From contig JAGWKJ010000023.1 of assembly GCA_028865375.1 (NCBI GenBank), positions 1 to 15,301 on the forward strand: a stretch of DNA of 15,301 nucleotides, given 5' to 3'. The translations under genes and the position numbers were made by a program. The stretch is from Hyphomicrobiales bacterium (GTDB taxonomy: Bacteria; Pseudomonadota; Alphaproteobacteria; Rhizobiales; Beijerinckiaceae). Below, piece by piece: positions 1-5,887 of the stretch. The notes beneath the pieces were generated by a model, which saw only the letters and a program-made list of their open reading frames with translations, ran no database searches and was not told the DNA's origin. How positions within the stretch are numbered: position 1 is the stretch's first letter; each line of letters begins with the position of its first letter.

Positions 1-409
1 AGCGAGCGGCGCCGCCGGTCGCCCCTTCGGTGGTCGAAGAGGCGAGCAGCCATTGGTCGGCGCCGACGCGGGCGAGCATCTCGCTCGGGAAAGCGGCCTC
101 GCCCGCGTGGCGGGCGAGGCAGGCGACGTTGCCTTGGTGCATCGCCACCACCATCGCGGTGGAGGCGCAGGCGCCGCCGATGCGGTAGAGCGCGTCGGCC
201 ATCGCGGCCAGCGAGGCGCCTTCGCCGCCCGACGACACGGGCGCCATCGCGCCGAGCAGGCGCGCCTCGCGCGCGGCCTCGATCGCCTCCTTCGGGAACC
301 GGGCGTCGCGATCGACGGAATCGGCGTGGCGCGCCGCCGTCGCGGCGACGGAATCGGCCCGGTCGGCGAGTGACGCGGCGGGCGCGGCGAAGCGGGCTTG
401 TGCGTTCAT
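1..409 (-). CDS. Acyl-CoA dehydrogenase, N-terminal part (gene continues beyond left edge)
   Basis: Open from an ATG at 407-409 (minus strand) to the window edge, giving 136 residues. The residues after about position 38 (FPKEAIEAAREARLLGAMAP, then SSGGEGASLAAMADALYRIG, then ASTAMVVAMHQ) match the helical N-terminal domain of flavin-dependent acyl-CoA dehydrogenases. The LLASSTTEG stretch near the cut is the start of the middle beta domain that binds FAD and substrate. The C-terminal domain with the catalytic base is outside the window, so substrate class cannot be judged. The family oxidises an acyl thioester between alpha and beta carbons. It is divergent from a free-standing carrier protein starting at 620, so the substrate may be a carrier-bound rather than a CoA-bound acyl group; this is inference. 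The family call is secure, the role is not. Confidence 0.85.
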   Translation of the reverse strand, partial: MNAQARFAAPAASLADRADSVAATAARHADSVDRDARFPKEAIEAAREARLLGAMAPVSSGGEGASLAAMADALYRIGGACASTAMVVAMHQGNVACLARHAGEAAFPSEMLARVGADQWLLASSTTEGATGGAAR

Positions 410-619
410 GGATACGTCCCCGGCGGCCGCCTGCAACGGCCCGGGAGGAAGATCGCGCTTCGCCGGGGACTTGTCGCGGACGATCTCCGATCAGGGTGAG
501 CGGGCGTAAACCTCCCCGGGTTAACGTCGAGCGTTCGGCGTAACGTCCCGTTAACGCTCGCGCGCGAACGGCGCCCGCCGACGGCCCCGCGCGGCTATCT
601 TGGCGGACGGAGACGACAC
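410..619. promoter_or_regulatory. Divergent intergenic region with GTTAAC-centred repeats
   Basis: This 210-base gap separates two divergent genes and must hold both promoters. Two palindromic GTTAAC hexamers lie at 520-525 and 550-555. TAACGTC occurs directly repeated at 522-528 and 541-547. CGAGCGTT (528-535) is the inverse of AACGCTCG (553-560). Such clustered, symmetric motifs suggest a regulator site, but no known box is recognised. A GGAG ribosome site at 609-612 serves the carrier protein at 620. I could not pick convincing -35/-10 pairs. Confidence 0.4.
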
Positions 620-877
620 ATGCAGACGCTCGAAGCCAATGCCCGCAACGCCCGCGTCGCCGGACTGGTCGAAGGATTGCTCGCCCGCGGCGGCCGCCGC
701 GTCGCGGCGGCGCCGGACGCGCGGCTCGCCGACCTCGGGCTCAATTCGGCCGACATGGTCGACCTGATGCTTTCGGTCGAGGCGGAGTTCGACGTGACGA
801 TCCCGCAGCGCGAGATCACTCCGGAAAACTTCCTCACCGTCTCGGCCATCGAGCGCCTGCTCGACCGCCTCGCCTGA
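620..877 (+). CDS. Free-standing acyl/aminoacyl carrier protein
   Basis: An 85-residue protein with the phosphopantetheine-attachment pattern: DLGLNSADMVDLMLSVEAEF at residues 38-57, with Ser43 as the expected modified serine. The canonical D-S-L is replaced by N-S-A. The tail (DVTIPQREITPENFLTVSAI) is the usual helix III/IV region. The size fits a discrete, single-domain carrier rather than part of a megasynthase. It has a good GGAG site seven bases before the ATG. It is probably cotranscribed with the glycosyltransferase 29 bases downstream and is divergent from an acyl-CoA dehydrogenase. It is unlikely to be the housekeeping fatty-acid AcpP, which has a DSLD motif and normally sits between fabG and fabF. 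It resembles the small carrier proteins that Rhizobiales pair with amino acid:[carrier protein] ligases, but no ligase is in view. Confidence 0.85.
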   Translation: MQTLEANARNARVAGLVEGLLARGGRRVAAAPDARLADLGLNSADMVDLMLSVEAEFDVTIPQREITPENFLTVSAIERLLDRLA

Positions 878-906
878 TCGTCCTATCCCTCCGCTCCGGA
901 GGGGAC

Positions 907-1647
907 GTGACGCCTCGCATCTCGATCGTCGTGCCGACCAAGGACAGGCCGCGCCTGCTGGTGCGCGCCCTGCGTTCCGCGTTGGCGCAGGAGGGGCCGC
1001 CCTTCGAGATCGTCGTCGTCGACGACGGCGACGGCGAGGGCCTCGAAGCGGCGCGTGACATCGGCGATCCGCGGGTCGTCGCCCTGTCGAGCGGCAAGGC
1101 CGGGCAGGTGGGGGCGCGCAACCTCGGCTTCGCGGCGGCGAGGGGCGAACGCCTCGCCTTCCTCGACGACGACGATTGGTGGGCCGGCCCGGACCACCTC
1201 GCGCGGCTCGACGCCGCGCTCGACGCGCCGGGCCTCGCCTTCGCCGACGGCGCGATCGTGCGGGAGGACGAGGAGGGCCGTGCCGTCGGCTCGCTGCCCT
1301 TCGAGGCCGCAGCCGATCCCGCGACCCTCGCGCGCGACAACCTGCTGCTGGTGTCGGGCGTGCTGTTCGACGCGTCTTGGCGCAAGAGGCTCGGGCCGTT
1401 CGACGCCGGGCTTCCCTATTACTGGGACTGGGATTGGTATTTGCGGCTCGCCGCGGCCGGCGCCGCGTTCCGCCATTCGGGCGGCGACGCGGTGCGCATT
1501 TCGGCGCGCGCCTCCAGCGTGTCGTCGGCGACCAATGCAGGCGTGCGCGCGCGCGACCTCGCGCGCCTGTGCGTCAAGCACGGCTTGACCGGGATCGTCC
1601 TGCGCAACCACGAGAGCATCGCGGCCGACCGGGCCGCGGGGCGCTGA
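907..1647 (+). CDS. Family 2 (GT-A) glycosyltransferase
   Basis: A 246-residue protein starting at GTG 907, preceded by GGAGG at 898-902. It opens with the GT2 nucleotide-sugar binding fold: SIVVPTKDRPRLL at residues 6-18, VVVDDG at 36-41, then ARNLGFAAARG and the metal-binding acidic run LDDDDWW at 86-92. The later YYWDWDWYLRLAAAG stretch near 171-185 stands where GT2 enzymes usually carry the catalytic ED or DW motif. No membrane segments are evident, so it should be cytoplasmic and transfer a sugar from an activated donor to an unknown acceptor. It follows the carrier-protein gene by 29 bases, so the two are likely one operon. Sugar donor and acceptor cannot be predicted. The gene converges on gmk. 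Confidence 0.85.
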   Translation: MTPRISIVVPTKDRPRLLVRALRSALAQEGPPFEIVVVDDGDGEGLEAARDIGDPRVVALSSGKAGQVGARNLGFAAARGERLAFLDDDDWWAGPDHLARLDAALDAPGLAFADGAIVREDEEGRAVGSLPFEAAADPATLARDNLLLVSGVLFDASWRKRLGPFDAGLPYYWDWDWYLRLAAAGAAFRHSGGDAVRISARASSVSSATNAGVRARDLARLCVKHGLTGIVLRNHESIAADRAAGR

Positions 1648-1655
1648 GCGCCCCG
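1637..1655. terminator. Hairpin between converging glycosyltransferase and gmk genes
   Basis: CGGGGCGC at 1637-1644 and GCGCCCCG at 1648-1655 pair perfectly over eight bases. The three-base loop is exactly the TGA stop codon of the glycosyltransferase. It lies between two converging genes, so a bidirectional terminator role is reasonable. No T-run follows on either strand, so intrinsic termination would be weak. Confidence 0.4.
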
Positions 1656-1659
1656 GCGT

Positions 1660-2319
1660 TCAGCCGGCCAGCAGGCCCGCCACGAACGCCTCCACGGCGG
1701 GCGCGGCGCGCTTCTTGCGCAGGCGTTCCGCGGCGAGAATAGCGAGCAGCTCGCCATAGCAGGCCTGCAGGTCGCGGTTGACCACGACGTAATCGTAGTC
1801 ACGCCAGCGTTCGATCTCGCGACGCGCGGCCTCGAGCCGGCGGTCGATGGTCTCGCGCGAATCCTCGGCGCGGCGCTCCAGCCGCGCGCGCAGCTCGGCC
1901 ATCGAGGGGGGCAGGATGAACACGCTGACGACGTCCTCGCCCAGCGCCGCGCGCACCTGGCGCGCGCCCTGGTAGTCGATGTCGAACATCATGTCCCGGC
2001 CGGCCGCCATCGCGGCCGCGGCCGGCGCGCGCGGCGTTCCGTAGAAATTGTCGTGGACTTCCGCGGATTCGAGCAACTCGCCGCCCCGCCGCATCGCCTC
2101 AAAGCGCGCCTTGTCGAGAAAGCGGTAATGCACGCCGTCGACCTCGCTGCTGCGCCGGGCCCGCGTGGTCACCGACACGGAGAGTTCGAGGCCGAGCGAG
2201 CGGTCGGCCAACATCATGCGCGACAGCGTGGTCTTGCCGGCGCCCGACGGCGAGGACAGGATCAGCACCATCCCGCGCCGGTTGTGGGCGGGGGGCGCGG
2301 CGTTGGCGGTATCGGGCAT
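1660..2319 (-). CDS. gmk: Guanylate kinase
   Basis: A 219-residue protein, close to the usual size of about 205-220. It phosphorylates GMP to GDP with ATP in the cytoplasm and is normally essential. The P-loop is at residues 22-31 (SSPSGAGKTT). It is followed by the GMP-binding region (SVTTRARRSSEVDGVHYRF), the FYGTPR motif, and the DIDYQGARQV strand typical of the family. The start at 2319 is preceded by AGGGGA at good spacing. A second Met at residue 17, just before the core, would give a minimal kinase, but the ribosome site favours the longer form. In many alphaproteobacteria gmk follows yicC and mltG; here it instead follows a molybdoenzyme gene across a repeat element, so it probably has its own promoter between 2320 and 2612. 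Confidence 0.97.
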   Translation of the reverse strand: MPDTANAAPPAHNRRGMVLILSSPSGAGKTTLSRMMLADRSLGLELSVSVTTRARRSSEVDGVHYRFLDKARFEAMRRGGELLESAEVHDNFYGTPRAPAAAAMAAGRDMMFDIDYQGARQVRAALGEDVVSVFILPPSMAELRARLERRAEDSRETIDRRLEAARREIERWRDYDYVVVNRDLQACYGELLAILAAERLRKKRAAPAVEAFVAGLLAG

Positions 2320-2386
2320 CGAATCCCCTGGCGGCGGCGTCGCGGGCCGCGCCTTTTAGCCGCCGTCGACCGTGCGCGCCACCCGA

Positions 2387-2532
2387 GCGCGAAACCTTCT
2401 CCCTGCGGGAGAAGGTGGGCCGGAGGCCCGGATGAGGGGTCTTGCGTTTCGTCGAAGAGACTCGACGAAGCCGATGCGACCCTCTCCCGGCCGCTTCGCG
2501 GCCACCCTCACCCGCAGGGAGGGGGTTCGCGC
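2387..2532. repeat. REP-like palindromic intergenic element (inverted pair)
   Basis: Two diverged copies of a roughly 55-base unit face each other, at 2387-2441 and 2478-2532. Both share the outer GCGCGAA/TTCGCGC ends, the CTCCCTGCGGG core and the GAGGG-type inner end. Each unit also has its own small dyad: CTTCTCCC against GGGAGAAG in the left arm, and CGGCCGC against GCGGCCG in the right arm. Between the arms a third hairpin pairs TTCGTCGA (2448-2455) with TCGACGAA (2462-2469) around a six-base loop. This matches the style of dispersed REP/BIME-type elements found between genes in many alphaproteobacterial chromosomes. It lies between the molybdoenzyme stop and the gmk start. Confidence 0.75.
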
Positions 2533-2555
2533 TCGACTGCAAGCGCGCCGCCGTC

Positions 2556-2606
2556 CCCTTCCGCTCGCTGCGCTCGCTTTCCTCCCCCGCCGCGCAAGGA
2601 AGGAGA
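2556..2606. repeat. Second low-complexity repeat segment beside the REP-like element
   Basis: After the palindrome the gap holds CGCTCGC repeated directly two bases apart (about 2562-2577), then a pyrimidine-rich and a purine-rich run with partial symmetry (TTTCCT against AGGAAGG). It looks like part of the same family of dispersed intergenic repeats and could also help end transcription of the molybdoenzyme gene. The limits are approximate. The rest of the gap (2320-2386 and 2533-2555) shows no gene; the part near 2320 must hold the gmk ribosome site. Confidence 0.4.
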
Positions 2607-2612
2607 GGCCCC

Positions 2613-3407
2613 TCAGATGCCCGCGTACCATTCGTAGCCGCGATCTTCCCAGAAGCCGCCCTTGCCGCCCTCCACGCCGGCGAAGTCGGCGGCGACCTCG
2701 ATCCGCTTGATGTATTTGGCCTGCTTGTAGCCGAGCTGGCGCTCGACCCTGAGCCGCAGCGGCGCGCCGTTGGCGACCGGCAGCGGGCCGCCGTTGAGGC
2801 CGTGGGCGAGGATGGTCTGGGGATGGCGCGCGTCGACGAAATCGACGCTCTCGTAATACTTGCCGTTGCCGTCGGCGGTCTGTTCGAGCGTGTCGAGGCA
2901 GCGGAACACGCAATAGCGCGCGCCGGGCTTGACGCCGGCGAGGTCGAGCACGTGGGAGAGCGGCACGCCGGTCCACTTGCCAACGCAGCTCCATCCCTCC
3001 ACGCAATCGTGGCGGGTGATCTGCGTGCGCTGGGGCATCGCCTTGAGGTCGTCGAGCGACAGCGACAGCGGCTTGTCGACGAGGCCCGCGACCTCGAGCC
3101 GCCAGTCCTTGAAGCCGCCGTCGCGCAACGCGACGTAATCGGCGTCGGTCGGGTCGGTCGATCCGTTGGCGCGGAAGGTCGGGGCGACCTCGGCCTCGGA
3201 GAACTCGGGCGCGAGCGCCGTGCGGTCGAGCAGCAGGCGCTGCACGGTGCGGGTCGCGTTCTCGGCCGAATCGAGCAGACCGACGCCCGACGCCGAGCCC
3301 GAGACCGCGTCGCGGCCGAAGATCCCGAGGGCGGTCGCGGCGGCGCCGACGCCGAACAGGCCGAACCCGAACAGGGAGCGACGGGAGATAGAATTGTCAG
3401 CGGGCAT
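2613..3407 (-). CDS. Tat-exported molybdopterin-dependent oxidoreductase (YedY/MsrP- or sulfite-oxidase-like)
   Basis: A 264-residue protein when started at 3407. A twin-arginine signal (SISRRSLFGFGLFGVGAA, residues 6-23) shows folded export to the periplasm with cofactor bound. The mature part is the oxidoreductase molybdopterin-binding domain of the sulfite oxidase family. TRHDCVEGWSCVGKWTGVPL carries Cys135, the expected molybdenum ligand, followed by SHVLDLAG, and the protein ends GYEWYAGI, as is usual for this group. I chose 3407 because GAGG lies nine bases upstream and the Tat arginines then fall at positions 9-10; an ATG at 3428 is also in frame. It overlaps the 3' end of the cytochrome b gene by eleven bases, so the pair is translationally coupled and probably forms one electron-transfer module. 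The partner is not the MsrQ heme protein, so the substrate (sulfoxide, sulfite or other) is unknown. Confidence 0.9.
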   Translation of the reverse strand: MPADNSISRRSLFGFGLFGVGAAATALGIFGRDAVSGSASGVGLLDSAENATRTVQRLLLDRTALAPEFSEAEVAPTFRANGSTDPTDADYVALRDGGFKDWRLEVAGLVDKPLSLSLDDLKAMPQRTQITRHDCVEGWSCVGKWTGVPLSHVLDLAGVKPGARYCVFRCLDTLEQTADGNGKYYESVDFVDARHPQTILAHGLNGGPLPVANGAPLRLRVERQLGYKQAKYIKRIEVAADFAGVEGGKGGFWEDRGYEWYAGI

Positions 3408-4245
3408 CGGCGTCGACCTCGATCGCATAGCGCCCCGTCACCATCGAGCGCAGGTTGTTCCAGAGACCCGACAGGATCACCATCAGCACGTGCACCAGCA
3501 CGAACAGCACGATCAGCGTCGCGAAGACGAAATGGATGGTGCGCGCCGTCTGTCGGCCGTGGAACAGCGCGACCAGGAACGGGAAGCGCGCGTCCATGCC
3601 AGGCGACATCGTCAGCCCCGCGAGCACGATGCCCGGCAACACCACCAGCGCCATGACGAGATAGGTCAGCTGCTGGAGCACGTTGTAGCGCTTGGCCTCC
3701 TCGCCCTTGGGAAAATGGAGCCTCGCGTGTTCGAGCGCGACTTTCGGGATCGCCCTGATTTCGGCAGCCGTCGGAAGCAGGTCGCGGGTCAGGTGCCGGC
3801 GGAAAAACAGGTTCGCCAGATAGACGAACCCGTTGATCGCGAAGATCCAGGCGAAGAAGAAGTGCCAGCGCCGGCCGGTCGCGAGGTCTTGGTAGGACGG
3901 CGCCGTGAGCCATGAAGGGAAGCCGCGCGCGGTCAGGTCGCCGTTATCGTCCTTGGAGGCGCCGAGCACGCCGGTGGTCGGGATGCTGTGGCCGAACAGC
4001 GTCGCCGTGCCGCCGGTGACGTTGCCGTCGGCGTCCTGCGTGGCGTCCAACGAGAGCACCGGATGGTCGAAGTCGGCGCCGTTGCCGAGATAGAGCGCGG
4101 GATGGGCGTTGAAGATCTGCAGGCCGCTCATCAGCAGGAACGTCAGGCAGACGACGTTGATCCAGTGCGTGACGCGCACCAGCGCCGAATGGCGCTTCAC
4201 GTAGGCGATGCGCGCCGGGGCGGGCGCGACGGCGGCGGCGGTCAT
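3397..4245 (-). CDS. Membrane cytochrome b subunit (thiosulfate reductase/formate dehydrogenase gamma type)
   Basis: A 282-residue membrane protein of the cytochrome b561/Ni-Fe hydrogenase b-type family. Four hydrophobic segments fall near residues 27-46, 127-148, 190-213 and 237-260. Histidines placed as heme b ligands are His27 (VTHWIN), His128 (RRWHFFFAW), His238 (TIHFVFA) and His252 (VLVHVLM). It would pass electrons between the quinone pool and a periplasmic partner. A long hydrophilic loop of about 75 residues (48-122) separates the first two segments, much longer than a bare connector. AGGAG six bases before the ATG supports the start. Its 3' end overlaps the Tat-exported molybdoenzyme gene, which is the obvious redox partner. 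Confidence 0.88.
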   Translation of the reverse strand: MTAAAVAPAPARIAYVKRHSALVRVTHWINVVCLTFLLMSGLQIFNAHPALYLGNGADFDHPVLSLDATQDADGNVTGGTATLFGHSIPTTGVLGASKDDNGDLTARGFPSWLTAPSYQDLATGRRWHFFFAWIFAINGFVYLANLFFRRHLTRDLLPTAAEIRAIPKVALEHARLHFPKGEEAKRYNVLQQLTYLVMALVVLPGIVLAGLTMSPGMDARFPFLVALFHGRQTARTIHFVFATLIVLFVLVHVLMVILSGLWNNLRSMVTGRYAIEVDADAR

Positions 4246-4296
4246 CTCGCGCTCCTGTTGTCGGCTTCGGGTCTAGTCGGCTCCCGCGCAAACGGG

Positions 4297-4325
4297 AATT
4301 CACGAAGCCGCGAGCGCGCCGTCAA
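4297..4325 (-). promoter_or_regulatory. Candidate promoter for the cytochrome b/molybdoenzyme pair
   Basis: On the minus strand TTGACG (4325-4320) is followed after 17 bases by TGAATT (4302-4297). Spacing is ideal and the -35 is good, but the -10 is a weak match. It lies between lipB and the cytochrome b gene, about 50 bases before the cytochrome b ATG. It suggests the redox pair can be transcribed apart from lipB. It rests on motif reading only. Confidence 0.35.
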
Positions 4326-4334
4326 GCGCGCGCC

Positions 4335-5030
4335 TCAGGCGATTTCCGCCAGCGGCCCGAACAGCGGCGCGAACTCCGCCTTCAGCGCCGCGTCGAGCGC
4401 GGCCATGTCGGCGCCGCGGCCGAGGTCTGCGAGGCTCGTCACGCCAAAATGCGCCTCGGCGATGCCGCAGGGCACGATGCCGGCGAAGTGCGACAGGTCC
4501 GGCGCGACGTTGATCGCGAGGCCGTGGTACGTCGTCCAGCGCCGCACCTTCACGCCGATGGCCGCGATCTTGTCTTCCGCGGGCGCGCCGCCGATCCCGC
4601 GCGGCTTGTCGGGACGCGCGACCCAGACGCCGACGCGGCCATCGCGTACGCCGCCTTCGACGCGAAAGCGTGCGAGCGCGGCGATCATCCAGACCTCCAG
4701 CGCACCGACATAGGCGCGCAGGTCCTGCCGCCGGCGCGTCAGGTCGAGCATGACGTAGACGACGCGCTGGCCCGGCCCGTGATAGGTGAACTGCCCGCCG
4801 CGCCCGCTGCGATGCACGGGAAAGCGCGCGTCGCGCAGGTCTTCGTCCTTGGCGCTCGCGCCCGCCGTGTAGATCGGCGGATGTTCGACCAGCCAGACGC
4901 GTTCGGCGGCTTCGCCCGCCGCGATCGACGCGGCGCGGGCCTCCATCTCCGAGACGGCCGCGGGATAGTCCAAGAGGCCGCGCGCCACGGCCCATTCGAC
5001 CGGCGGGGCGTCGGCGCGTTTCACGCGCAT
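4335..5030 (-). CDS. lipB: Octanoyl-[acyl carrier protein]:protein N-octanoyltransferase
   Basis: A 231-residue protein that moves the octanoyl group from ACP to the lipoyl domains of 2-oxoacid dehydrogenases and the glycine cleavage H protein, the first step of lipoate synthesis. The family signature RGGQFTYHGPGQ (residues 78-88) is intact. The catalytic pair is visible as Lys154 (EDKIAAIGVKVRRW) and Cys188 (GIVPCGIAEAHFG). LVEHPPIYTAG at 47-57 is also typical. I place the start at 5030, which leaves 23 bases after the lysozyme-like gene and gives the usual length. An upstream in-frame ATG at 5087 would overlap that gene by 34 bases and add 19 residues; GAGAAG just before it makes it possible. 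It is likely cotranscribed with the GH25 gene, though the two have no known shared function. Confidence 0.95.
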   Translation of the reverse strand: MRVKRADAPPVEWAVARGLLDYPAAVSEMEARAASIAAGEAAERVWLVEHPPIYTAGASAKDEDLRDARFPVHRSGRGGQFTYHGPGQRVVYVMLDLTRRRQDLRAYVGALEVWMIAALARFRVEGGVRDGRVGVWVARPDKPRGIGGAPAEDKIAAIGVKVRRWTTYHGLAINVAPDLSHFAGIVPCGIAEAHFGVTSLADLGRGADMAALDAALKAEFAPLFGPLAEIA

Positions 5031-5053
5031 GTCGCGCGCCGGCGGGCGCGGCG

Positions 5054-5812
5054 TCACTGCGTCGGAGGTGTCAGGAACGCCAGCCATTGCTTCTCGTCGC
5101 CGCGGAACGCGCTGCGGTCGACGCGGCCCGCGATGCCCGGCACGTGGCCGTCCGAGCGGTATTGCCACATGTCCCAGTGGCGGTCCGGATAGGTGATCTT
5201 GGGTGCGTATTTCACGGAACGCACCCAGATCGGATATTCGGAGAGGTCGCCGTCGGCCAGGATCGCGCGGTAGAAATCGAGCGTCGTGTAGATGATCGGC
5301 TTCTTGCCGTAATGCGCCTCGAACTCCCGCAGCAGGTCGCGCATCTCGGCCACCGCCGGACCCTTGCGGATATGGGCGTGGCAGGTGCGCGAGGTCGGCG
5401 TCGCCTCCACGTCGAGCACCGGGGGCAGGGCGTTGGCGTCGACCGGCACGTTGGCCTCGAACCAAGCGGCTTCCTCCCGCCAGGGCCTGCACCAATAGAC
5501 GAAATGATAGGCGCCGCGCGGCACGCCGGCCGCCGCCGCGCCGGCCCAGTTGGCCGCGAACTTCGGGTCGACGTAGTTCCCGCCCTCGGTCGCCTTGATG
5601 TAGGCGAAGCGCACGCCCGACGAACGCACCGCGTTCCAGTCGATGTCGCCCTGGTATTTCGAGACGTCGACGCCGTGGATCGCGTAGTCGCGCGAACGCG
5701 GGATCGCGGCGTAGGCGGAATAGTCGATGGCGCCGCCGCAGCCGGCGATCGCGGCGGCGGCCAGCGCGGTCGCCGCGAGCGCGGCGAGGCGGAGGCGGTG
5801 ATGGGCTCGCAT
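5054..5812 (-). CDS. GH25 family lysozyme-like lipoprotein
   Basis: A 252-residue protein. The N-terminus is a lipoprotein signal (basic MRAHHRLR, a run of Ala/Leu, then IAGC with Cys25 as the lipidated residue). The rest is a glycoside hydrolase family 25 domain: GVDVSKYQGDIDW (47-59), FAYIKATEG (69-77), AYHFVYW (101-107), and the strand PVLDVEA (131-137) holding the expected acidic residues Asp134 and Glu136. GH25 enzymes cut the MurNAc-GlcNAc bond of peptidoglycan, so a membrane-anchored wall hydrolase in the periplasm is likely. I prefer 5812 over an in-frame ATG at 5875 because the signal peptide then starts cleanly; neither has a strong ribosome site. It lies between a LacI regulator and lipB. 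Catalytic activity is inferred from motifs. Confidence 0.9.
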   Translation of the reverse strand: MRAHHRLRLAALAATALAAAAIAGCGGAIDYSAYAAIPRSRDYAIHGVDVSKYQGDIDWNAVRSSGVRFAYIKATEGGNYVDPKFAANWAGAAAAGVPRGAYHFVYWCRPWREEAAWFEANVPVDANALPPVLDVEATPTSRTCHAHIRKGPAVAEMRDLLREFEAHYGKKPIIYTTLDFYRAILADGDLSEYPIWVRSVKYAPKITYPDRHWDMWQYRSDGHVPGIAGRVDRSAFRGDEKQWLAFLTPPTQ

Positions 5813-5887
5813 GAACCGCGATTGCCACGGGTTCCGGCAAGTATCCGTTAACGACGGCCGGGCGGGCGCGGACATCCTTAATCGTCC

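Noticed and set aside
2387..2606. The repeat region as a CRISPR array or IS end
   Set aside because: There are only two diverged inverted units with no regular spacers, and no transposase, target duplication or cas gene.
2099..3913. A 604-codon minus-strand open frame across gmk, the REP-like element and the molybdoenzyme region
   Set aside because: It is an out-of-frame reading of well-supported genes, rich in Arg/Pro/Ser as GC-rich shadow frames are, and it spans the intergenic repeat.
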